DNA of 5,471 nt from TMP-86 sp031394735. GTDB lineage: Bacteria > Pseudomonadota > Gammaproteobacteria > Steroidobacterales > Steroidobacteraceae. The stretch lies in NCBI GenBank assembly GCA_031394735.1, contig JANMXI010000195.1, forward strand, positions 1-5,471. Direction: 5' to 3'. The notes below the pieces were generated by a model. That model was not told where the DNA came from. It did not search any database and saw nothing but the letters and a program-made list of their open reading frames with translations. The stretch's first letter is position 1. Each line of letters begins with the position of its first letter. Shown piece after piece: positions 1-5,471 of the stretch. A program made the position numbers and the translations under genes.

Positions 1-1
1 T

Positions 2-1378
2 GCAGACCGCTACGGCAACGTCGTACACCTGGGCGAACGCGACTGCAGCATTCAACGACGTCACCAGAAGGTGGTCGAGGAGTCGCCGTCACCCTCCGTA
101 TCCGCTGAGGAACAGGAACAGCTCGGCAATGCGGCGGTTGCGGCAGTGAAGGCGCTTGGCTACGAGGGAGCCGGCACGCTCGAGTTTCTTCGCGACCAGG
201 CGGGTCGCTTCTATTTCATGGAGATGAACACTCGGCTCCAGGTGGAACACCCGGTAACGGAAATGATCACCGGCCTTGATCTGGTCGCTTTACAGCTACG
301 CATCGCCGCCGGCGAGCCGCTGCCCTTCAGCCAGGATGACGTCCGCTTCGACGGCCACGCAATTGAGGTCCGGTTGTGCGCCGAGAGCCCGGAACAATCG
401 TTCTTGCCGCAAAGTGGGATGATTGCGCTCTGGCGCGCGCCGACGGGGTGTCGTGTCGAACACGCGCTGAAATCCGGGACGATCATCTCTCCCTACTACG
501 ACTCCATGATCGCAAAGTTTGTGAGCTTCGGGACGACCCGGGAGGAGGCGCGACGGAAGCTCTTAATCTCTTTGGAAGAATCCGTCGTTCTCGGGGTGCC
601 GACAAATCAGCAGTTCCTCATTCGCTGTCTATCGCATTCGACATTCGTGGCCGGGGGGGCGACGACCGCATTCGTCGAACATCACCTGGCGGAGCTTCTT
701 GCTACCGATAGTGACGCGGATGAGCGAATCGGCGCGCTGGCCGCTCCGCTACTGATTGAGACTGCAGGCGACACGATCGCGACGAGCAATCGGCGGCACC
801 TGAGGCACAACCTGGCTGTGAGCTTTCGGCTCCGCGTCGGCGGTTCGCAGTGCGTCGCTGCCGTGCAGCAGCCATCCGCGGGCCGGTACCAGATCAGCAC
901 AAGCGGTCGCAATGTCGCGGTGGCGGTGCTGGACATCGCGCCCGCGGCAGTGCGATTCGAAATCGACGGAATCGTTGAGAGCGCGGCCTACGTTCGTGAC
1001 GGAAATCGCTTGTTTGTCGGATATAAAGGCGTGTCGTTCGTGATTGAAGACCGCAGTCGCGTGGCTGAAGCGGTGAGCGACGGGTCGCGCGACGGAGGCG
1101 GGAAGATCCGGTCGCAGATGAATGGGCGCGTTGTCGCAGTCTACGTTGCGGTCGGAGACCCGGTAGGTGCCGGGCAGCCGATCCTGACGCTCGAGGCGAT
1201 GAAGATGGAACATTCACATGTGGCATCTAGAGCCGGCATTGTCAGGGCCGTTGCCGTATCGGTCGGCGACCAGGTCTCCGCCGGTCGGACCCTCGTAGAG
1301 ATTGATTTGGACGGAGAGGCCGCGCACGCCAACGCAGGGCTGTCGGCGGACCGCCAGAACGCGCGTACCAATTCATGA
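2..1378 (+). CDS. Biotin-dependent acyl-CoA carboxylase alpha subunit (biotin carboxylase + biotinyl domain), 5'-truncated by the window
   Basis: The subunit carboxylates its own biotin with ATP and bicarbonate and passes the CO2 to an acyl-CoA on a partner carboxyltransferase. The visible 458 residues open inside the ATP-grasp domain (ERDCSIQRRHQKVVEE, usual in biotin carboxylases near residue 240), so about 215-220 N-terminal residues lie upstream. The catalytic segment EMNTRLQVEHPVTE (about positions 221-265) is intact, followed by the C-terminal domain segment GHAIEVRLCAE with its conserved Arg. A weakly conserved middle region is followed by a biotinyl domain with EAMKME; the biotinyl-lysine codon is 1202-1204. 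The usual MPG turn before it reads MNG. The architecture fits the propionyl-, methylcrotonyl- and geranyl-CoA carboxylase alpha group, not stand-alone AccC. No beta subunit is visible; it should lie upstream. The stop overlaps the next start (ATGA). The substrate cannot be read from this subunit; the adjacent crotonase resembles the liuB-liuC-liuD arrangement. Confidence 0.95.
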   Translation, partial: ADRYGNVVHLGERDCSIQRRHQKVVEESPSPSVSAEEQEQLGNAAVAAVKALGYEGAGTLEFLRDQAGRFYFMEMNTRLQVEHPVTEMITGLDLVALQLRIAAGEPLPFSQDDVRFDGHAIEVRLCAESPEQSFLPQSGMIALWRAPTGCRVEHALKSGTIISPYYDSMIAKFVSFGTTREEARRKLLISLEESVVLGVPTNQQFLIRCLSHSTFVAGGATTAFVEHHLAELLATDSDADERIGALAAPLLIETAGDTIATSNRRHLRHNLAVSFRLRVGGSQCVAAVQQPSAGRYQISTSGRNVAVAVLDIAPAAVRFEIDGIVESAAYVRDGNRLFVGYKGVSFVIEDRSRVAEAVSDGSRDGGGKIRSQMNGRVVAVYVAVGDPVGAGQPILTLEAMKMEHSHVASRAGIVRAVAVSVGDQVSAGRTLVEIDLDGEAAHANAGLSADRQNARTNS

Positions 1379-2154
1379 GCGGCATAGCCCCTGTCCTGCA
1401 TGCCCAGCGTGGCTCAGCGTTCTGGATCACCATCAATCGTTTGGACAAGCGTAACGCGCTGAACAGCGAGGTCATCGGCGGCATCCGCGAGGGCCTCCGC
1501 CTCGCGCAAGCCTGCGCAGATGTCCGCGCCATCGTGCTGACGGGAGCGGGCGAGAAGGCCTTCTGCGCGGGGGCCGATCTGCAGCCCGGCAAGGCATTCG
1601 CTGTCGACCTCGCGCAACCCAGCACCAACTTCGCTGATCTCTTGCGCGAGGCTGCAAGGTGTCTGCTGCCGATCATCGCCCGTGTTAATGGCACGTGCAT
1701 GGCTGGAGGGATGGGTCTCGTGTGCGTTGCCGATATTGCGGTTGCCGCAGACCATGCGAAGTTCGGACTTCCCGAGGTAAAGGTCGGCCTCTTTCCGATG
1801 CAGGTGCTCAGCCTGCTCCAGGAACTCGTGCCGCCGCGGATCGTCCGGGAGTGGGCATTGACGGGGGAGCCCTTCGATGCTGCGGATGCTCTCGACGCAG
1901 GCCTTCTCAATTACGTCGTGCCAGGGCCGGAACTTGACACCAAGACCGATTGGTTGCTCGGGCGGCTCATCGACAAGTCGCCCACCGCGATCCGCCGTGG
2001 AAAGTACGTCATGAGCGCCATGGCGAGCATGTCGCCGGCCGAGGCACTCGCTTACGGGGAGGGCCAGATTGCGATTCTGGCCATGACCGAGGATGCTCGC
2101 GAGGGCATGGCTGCTTTCAATGAAAAGCGCTCTCCCGTATGGACCGGACGCTGA
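1375..2154 (+). CDS. Enoyl-CoA hydratase/isomerase (crotonase) family protein
   Basis: A 259-residue crotonase-fold protein, the normal length for the family. It should add water to, or shift, the double bond of an enoyl-CoA in the cytoplasm. The first oxyanion-hole segment is KAFCAGADLQ (residues 61-70) and the second is MAGGMGL (109-115). The C-terminal catalytic Glu, equivalent to rat Glu164, is kept in LPEVKVG (Glu134). The other hydratase Glu, rat Glu144, is replaced by Gly114. A single acidic residue is typical of enoyl-CoA isomerases and occurs in some hydratases, so the reaction could be hydration, isomerisation or another crotonase reaction. The ATG start overlaps the stop of the carboxylase gene by four bases, implying translational coupling and a shared pathway, for example carboxylation of an unsaturated acyl-CoA followed by hydration, as with LiuC or AtuE. 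No good Shine-Dalgarno precedes the start. The family call is firm; the substrate is unknown. Confidence 0.9.
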   Translation: MSGIAPVLHAQRGSAFWITINRLDKRNALNSEVIGGIREGLRLAQACADVRAIVLTGAGEKAFCAGADLQPGKAFAVDLAQPSTNFADLLREAARCLLPIIARVNGTCMAGGMGLVCVADIAVAADHAKFGLPEVKVGLFPMQVLSLLQELVPPRIVREWALTGEPFDAADALDAGLLNYVVPGPELDTKTDWLLGRLIDKSPTAIRRGKYVMSAMASMSPAEALAYGEGQIAILAMTEDAREGMAAFNEKRSPVWTGR

Positions 2155-2186
2155 CCACCACCGCAGCGTCGCAACGAGACACAGAT

Positions 2187-3854
2187 ATGCCAAACACACC
2201 GGATCTGCGCTCCGCAACAGCGGATGCCTGGAGCGAACTGGTTGAGAAGCGCTACAAGGCGCAGTCCTTCGCGAGCCTGAATCGGTCGGGGATCGAGGTT
2301 CGGCCAGCCTACGGCGTCGAAGGCAGCGCGACCGCAGAATGGCCCGGAATCTTTCCGTACACCCGGGGCATTTATCCGGTTCACTATCAGTACCAGCCGT
2401 GGATGGATCTCCAGATCATCGGATACGGTGTACCCGAGCAACTGCGCGAGCGCATGGACCTGCTCCGAGACCAAGGTGGCGCCAAGGGGTACTTTGGTGC
2501 CGAGGCGTACAACATCATCTTCGACATGCCCACGTCCATGGGCTTCGACCCGGACTATCCGGGCGTTCGCGGTGCGATTGGCGACTGTGGCGTCTCGATT
2601 TGCAAGGTCAGCGATTTTGAGGTGCTTCTGGCGGGCAAAGACCTGACGAAGACGCATCTGTCCATGGTTCTGAATGCGGGCTCGCCGGCGATGCTGGGCC
2701 TCTATCTTGCTGCCGCCCGCCGCCTAGGATTCTCTTGGAGCGCGCTAAGTGGAAACCTGACGAACTATATATGGGACTTCTTCGGCCATTGTGGCGGCGT
2801 GAACTTCCAACCTCGAAACAGTTACCGTCTTTGCGTCGATGTCGCGGTGTACTGCGCGAGGCATGTCCCACGCTTTAATACGATCACAGTCAGCGAGCAC
2901 AACATATGTGAGGCCGGCGCGACCAATGTGCAGGCCGTGGCATTTTCCTTGGCGACGATCATCGCGTTGAATGAGGAATGTGGAAGATCGGGCATTGCGG
3001 TCGATGAGATTGCGCCGCGTTACGGATTCCACATGCGGTTCGGCGAGGATTTCTTCGAGGACATTGCGAAGACACGCGCATTGCGGCGACTCTACGCGAA
3101 GATCAACCAGCAACGCTTCGGGTGCGAAAAGCCGCAGTCTCTACAGGCAAGAATCCACGGTCAGACGGCCGGGTCTCTGCTCACGGTGCAGCAGCCACTC
3201 AACAACCTGATTCGGAGCGCATATGGCGCACTCTCCGCCGTTCTGGCCGGGGTCAACAGCATGACCGTCAACGCCTACGATGAGGCGCTGGGTATTCCCA
3301 CCGAGGAAGCGGTGACTCTGGCGCTGCGCACGAGCCAGATACTCTCGGAAGAGACGGGCGTCAGAAAGGTTACCGACCCGCTCGGCGGGTCGCACTATAT
3401 CGAGACGCTGACCGACGCCATAGAGCAGCGTTGCCTTGAACTAATCGCGCAAGTGGATGAGCAGGGCGGGTTGATCAGCGCTATCGAATCGGGCTGGATG
3501 TCGGACCAGGTGACGACGTCGGCCTACCGGTGGCGAAATGAAGTTGAACGCGGCGACAGGCGTCTCGTCGGCGTAAATTGCTATCGAACTGAGGAGCCGG
3601 ACCCGACGCGAGTATTCAGACCGGATCCGGCGACCCCTCGTCTCGCGCTAGACGATCTTGAGCGACACCGAACGAAGCGAGACCACTTGCGATGCGCCGA
3701 GGCGCAGGCCGAACTCCGAGCCGCGGCGATCGAGATGCGAGATGGTACGGCGACTGGAAACGTGACCGCCGCCCTCGTCGCGGCAGCCGAAGCGGGCACA
3801 ACTCTTGGCGAGATGCAGACGGTGCTATTCGAGACTCTCGGTAGGAATAAGTGA
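2187..3854 (+). CDS. Adenosylcobalamin-dependent acyl-CoA mutase, large (substrate-binding) subunit, divergent active site
   Basis: A 555-residue large subunit of the methylmalonyl-CoA mutase family, without a B12 domain, like IcmA and HcmA (about 560 residues). It should catalyse a radical carbon-skeleton rearrangement of an acyl-CoA with the small subunit encoded next. Landmarks: FPYTRGIYP (57-65), FDMPTSMGFDPD (112-123), CEAGATNVQ (241-249), RIHGQTAG (322-329, with the His328/Gln330 equivalents), NAYDEALGIPTEE (362-374, with the Asn366/Glu370 equivalents that hold the adenosyl group), DPLGGSHYIE (397-406) and the C-terminal TLGE helix. The pocket is unusual: Ile77 for Tyr89, Asn109 for Ser114, Cys202 for Arg207 and Asn239 for His244 (Propionibacterium numbering), with about seven extra residues near 97-107. 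This argues against methylmalonyl-CoA as substrate. An in-frame ATG at 2139 would add 16 residues and overlap the crotonase gene; 2187 was preferred because it has an AG-rich stretch (GAGAC) about eight bases upstream and the extra residues look non-conserved. Family sure, substrate unknown. Confidence 0.93.
   Translation: MPNTPDLRSATADAWSELVEKRYKAQSFASLNRSGIEVRPAYGVEGSATAEWPGIFPYTRGIYPVHYQYQPWMDLQIIGYGVPEQLRERMDLLRDQGGAKGYFGAEAYNIIFDMPTSMGFDPDYPGVRGAIGDCGVSICKVSDFEVLLAGKDLTKTHLSMVLNAGSPAMLGLYLAAARRLGFSWSALSGNLTNYIWDFFGHCGGVNFQPRNSYRLCVDVAVYCARHVPRFNTITVSEHNICEAGATNVQAVAFSLATIIALNEECGRSGIAVDEIAPRYGFHMRFGEDFFEDIAKTRALRRLYAKINQQRFGCEKPQSLQARIHGQTAGSLLTVQQPLNNLIRSAYGALSAVLAGVNSMTVNAYDEALGIPTEEAVTLALRTSQILSEETGVRKVTDPLGGSHYIETLTDAIEQRCLELIAQVDEQGGLISAIESGWMSDQVTTSAYRWRNEVERGDRRLVGVNCYRTEEPDPTRVFRPDPATPRLALDDLERHRTKRDHLRCAEAQAELRAAAIEMRDGTATGNVTAALVAAAEAGTTLGEMQTVLFETLGRNK
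3843..3846 (+). promoter_or_regulatory. Shine-Dalgarno of the cobalamin-binding subunit gene
   Basis: AGGA lies nine bases before the ATG at 3856, inside the last codons of the mutase large-subunit gene. It supports 3856 as the start rather than the longer in-frame GTG at 3805, which would run 50 bases into the upstream gene and add 17 non-conserved residues. The stop of the upstream gene and this ATG are one base apart, so the two subunits are probably translated in a coupled way. Confidence 0.6.
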
Positions 3855-3855
3855 A

Positions 3856-4278
3856 ATGACAACGTCTGCAACGCCTTCCAGGCGGCCCGCCAAGGTGCTG
3901 CTGACCAAGAGCTTTATCGATAGCCACGACAGGGCGATCAAGACGATTGCCGTCGCATTGCGTGAGGCGTCCATGGAGGTGGTTATCGCGGACTACGAGG
4001 TCCCGGAAGACATCGTGGCCATGGCGGAGGAGGAAGACGTCGACGTCATTGGCGTGAGCTTTATGTCGGGCGGTCAGGTCGAGGTCACCGCCGAACTTGC
4101 GCGCTTGCTCGGTGCTCGGGGCAGTAATGCGGTACCTGTCGTGGTGGGTGGGACGATTCGGCCTTTCGACATCCCGGACCTCGAGCGGGCCGGCGTCGCC
4201 AGAATCTTCCGCGGCGGCGAGACACTAGCAGCAATTGCGGAAGCGTTCCGATCGCTTGCCTGTCATGGCAAAGACTGA
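3856..4278 (+). CDS. Cobalamin-binding small subunit of acyl-CoA mutase
   Basis: A 140-residue B12-binding domain, the usual size of IcmB/HcmB-type small subunits. It binds adenosylcobalamin base-off/His-on and docks on the large subunit encoded one base upstream. The cobalt-ligating motif is DSHDRA (residues 22-27): Asp22 and His24 match Asp608 and His610 of methylmalonyl-CoA mutase, and Lys18 matches Lys604, which touches substrate in that enzyme. The last Gly of the classical DxHxxG is Ala27. The second motif, SxL, appears as SFM (68-70), and the GG motif as VVGGTI (96-101), both at normal spacing. The end has FRGGETL where relatives usually have a TPG-type loop. ATG 3856 is chosen because AGGA sits nine bases upstream and family proteins start shortly before the KVLLTK strand. 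The His ligand argues for an active cofactor site, so the pair is probably functional despite the odd large subunit. Confidence 0.93.
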   Translation: MTTSATPSRRPAKVLLTKSFIDSHDRAIKTIAVALREASMEVVIADYEVPEDIVAMAEEEDVDVIGVSFMSGGQVEVTAELARLLGARGSNAVPVVVGGTIRPFDIPDLERAGVARIFRGGETLAAIAEAFRSLACHGKD

Positions 4279-4286
4279 CTATCCCT

Positions 4287-5285
4287 GTGCTCGGTGACAG
4301 CGACCGAGCGGCAGACGTTGCTGCAACCGCGAGCCGTATTGTGTTGGGTGAGCGAAAGGCCATTGGACGCGCCATAAGTATCGTGGAGAGCGGAGAAGTA
4401 TCGGCCCGCGCACTGCTCCGCGCTCTTGAGCCACATCTCGGACACGCCCTGGTGATTGGTGTCACGGGCCCGCCTGGCGCGGGAAAGTCGACACTCGTCG
4501 GGATTCTCATTTCCCAACTCCTCGAGCAACGCGTAGCGGTCGGAGCGCTGCTTGTTGATCCATCCAGCCCACGTACGAAAGGCGCGATTCTCGGCGATCG
4601 AATGCGGTTTGTGCGGGGATCAATGCGCGGAACGCTGTTTACCCGCTCACTCGCCTCGAGGGGCCATCTCGGCGGATTGACCGATACGCTGAGTGCAGTG
4701 ATCGACGTACTGGATGCGGCGAAATTCCCCGTGATAATCGTCGAGGCAGTCGGTGGAGGTCAGGCGGACGTCGAAATCAACGACGTAGCGGACCTGACTC
4801 TTGTGTTATCTCCTCCCGGGCTAGGTGACGACGTGCAGGCGATCAAGGCAGGAGTCCTTGAAATCGCGGACTTTATCGTCGTAACAAAGTGCGATCGTCC
4901 CGGTGCGGAGGCGGCGAGGCAGCAAATGGCCTTGATGGTGTCGCATTCGTCGGTCCCCGGGGAGTCGCGCAAGGTTCTCGCCGTCTCGTCGATGACTGGT
5001 GAGGGCGTCGGCGAACTGATGGATGAGATTTTCTTCCGGCTGCGCGCTGAGCCGCTACGAAGTACAGAGCGTCGGCGACGTTCGGAGCTGTCAATCCGAC
5101 GCCGAATCGCCGACTTAGCGGCGCGTCTTGTAAGGGAGCAGGCGCTTGAACCGAACGATCCCGATAGCATGGCCATATGCGCGCGCGTGGCCGCCGGGGA
5201 GCTCGAACTTGAATCCGCCGTTGAGTGCCTGCTAGTTGCGCGACTCCACCGATTGCGGAGACGGCGGACCGTCGACGCAGAGTAA
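4287..5285 (+). CDS. meaB: MeaB/ArgK-type G3E GTPase, B12-mutase chaperone
   Basis: A 332-residue P-loop GTPase, the normal length for MeaB (human MMAA). Such proteins gate adenosylcobalamin delivery to acyl-CoA mutases, help eject damaged cofactor and protect the enzyme from inactivation. Walker A is GPPGAGKST (residues 61-69). It is followed by DPSSPRTKGAILGDR (91-105), a strong MeaB signature, then VEAVGGGQ (152-159; usually VETVGVGQ), GLGDDVQAIK (178-187, the switch III region that senses the mutase) and the guanine-specificity motif TKCD (200-203) in place of NKxD. The G5-like SSMTGEG is at 234-240. The Arg-rich C-terminal helices should form the dimerisation arm. The GTG start lies eight bases after the small-subunit stop; an ATG at 4265 is in another frame and stops within ten codons. 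Co-transcription with both mutase subunits points to a dedicated chaperone, as with meaB/meaH next to hcm genes. The family call is sure; the symbol is by family, not proven orthology. Confidence 0.92.
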   Translation: MLGDSDRAADVAATASRIVLGERKAIGRAISIVESGEVSARALLRALEPHLGHALVIGVTGPPGAGKSTLVGILISQLLEQRVAVGALLVDPSSPRTKGAILGDRMRFVRGSMRGTLFTRSLASRGHLGGLTDTLSAVIDVLDAAKFPVIIVEAVGGGQADVEINDVADLTLVLSPPGLGDDVQAIKAGVLEIADFIVVTKCDRPGAEAARQQMALMVSHSSVPGESRKVLAVSSMTGEGVGELMDEIFFRLRAEPLRSTERRRRSELSIRRRIADLAARLVREQALEPNDPDSMAICARVAAGELELESAVECLLVARLHRLRRRRTVDAE

Positions 5286-5335
5286 ATTTAAATTGCTGAG
5301 TCTGCGGGAATGCGCACGGCCGAGACCCGTACCCC

Positions 5336-5471
5336 TTACATCCAATGAGTCTTGCGTGTCTGCCCCGTACGCTTCACTCGCGCCTCCGCGAGCAAGCAAA
5401 GCATCTCGAGCATGATCGCGGCACCCAAATTGGCGGACGCGCCGGAAGGGTCAAGAAACGGATTGATCTCG
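5336..5471 (-). CDS. C-terminal end of an arginase/agmatinase-family ureohydrolase (partial)
   Basis: An open frame enters from the window's right edge on the minus strand and ends at a TAA (positions 5336-5338), giving the last 44 residues of a protein. The tail contains EINPFLDPSGASANLGAAI followed by a hydrophobic helix (MLEMLCLLAEA). This resembles the end of ureohydrolases, where a strand with E(V/I)NP, an Asp and a small-residue-rich turn lead into the last helix. Such enzymes use two manganese ions to release urea from arginine, agmatine or other guanidino compounds. The metal-binding motifs lie outside the window, so the substrate and even the family remain tentative. The gene converges on the mutase operon and is 50 bases from its last stop, so it belongs to a different transcript and probably marks the operon's downstream boundary. 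Confidence 0.55.
   Translation of the reverse strand, partial: EINPFLDPSGASANLGAAIMLEMLCLLAEARVKRTGQTRKTHWM

Noticed and set aside
653..659. Run of seven G in the carboxylase gene as a possible slippage or phase-variation site
   Set aside because: The reading frame passes through it intact (VAGGATT) and a single G7 run is not unusual in GC-rich DNA.
1414..2217. Long minus-strand open frame (267 codons) opposite the crotonase gene
   Set aside because: It lies antisense to a gene with clear family motifs, shows no recognisable domain, and is expected in GC-rich coding DNA.
2052..2657. Minus-strand open frame (201 codons) opposite the mutase gene
   Set aside because: It is a shadow of the mutase reading frame with no domain or start signal of its own.
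2187..4278. Naming the mutase pair as methylmalonyl-CoA mutase, isobutyryl-CoA mutase or 2-hydroxyisobutyryl-CoA mutase
   Set aside because: The Tyr89/Arg207, Phe/Gln and Ile/Gln plus Asp signatures are each absent, so a specific substrate name would not be supported.
4265..4297. ATG at 4265 as an upstream start for the GTPase
   Set aside because: It is in a different frame and meets a stop after ten codons; GTG 4287 is the usable start.
5285..5294. AATTTAAATT palindrome just after the operon as a terminator or operator
   Set aside because: It is a short AT-rich palindrome with no GC-rich stem and no T tract; there is not enough to call either.
5300..5326. Possible hairpin GTCT...AGAC in the convergent intergenic gap
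   Set aside because: Only about four end pairs form before mismatches, and no U-tract follows, so it does not make a convincing rho-independent terminator.

Overview
The window holds the downstream part of a tightly packed plus-strand operon from a GC-rich bacterium, plus the tail of a convergent minus-strand gene. GC is roughly 60% by eye. Compact spacing, GTG starts and relatedness to LiuD-, crotonase-, Icm/Hcm- and MeaB-type proteins suggest a proteobacterium or a bacterium of similar lifestyle that degrades organic acids. The sequence alone does not fix the taxon.

Layout: (1) positions 2-1378, the C-terminal two thirds of a biotin-dependent acyl-CoA carboxylase alpha subunit, with the end of the biotin carboxylase domain and a biotinyl domain; (2) 1375-2154, a crotonase-fold enoyl-CoA hydratase/isomerase, joined to the first gene by an ATGA overlap; (3) 2187-3854, the large, substrate-binding subunit of an adenosylcobalamin-dependent acyl-CoA mutase; (4) 3856-4278, the separate cobalamin-binding small subunit; (5) 4287-5285, a MeaB/ArgK-type G3E GTPase that loads and protects B12 mutases; (6) a 50-bp gap without a convincing terminator; (7) 5336-5471 on the minus strand, the last 44 codons of what looks like an arginase/agmatinase-family ureohydrolase.

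Genes 3-5 form a complete mutase module of the two-polypeptide type seen in isobutyryl-CoA mutase (IcmA/IcmB) and 2-hydroxyisobutyryl-CoA mutase (HcmA/HcmB), with its dedicated chaperone. Genes 1-2 add carboxylation and double-bond hydration or isomerisation of a CoA thioester. Together they read as a catabolic operon for a branched or otherwise beta-oxidation-resistant acyl-CoA. The missing carboxyltransferase beta subunit and other genes probably lie upstream.

The point of interest is the mutase large subunit. It keeps the adenosylcobalamin-side residues of the family, but the substrate pocket does not match any characterised acyl-CoA mutase I can recall. Against Propionibacterium methylmalonyl-CoA mutase, Tyr89 is Ile, Ser114 is Asn, Thr195 is Asn, Gln197 is Thr, Arg207 is Cys and the catalytic His244 is Asn with a His one residue earlier. 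There is also an insertion of about seven residues next to the Ser114 loop. It is therefore unlikely to be a methylmalonyl-, ethylmalonyl-, isobutyryl- or classical 2-hydroxyisobutyryl-CoA mutase and may act on an undescribed substrate. All alignments were made by eye from memory of family sequences.
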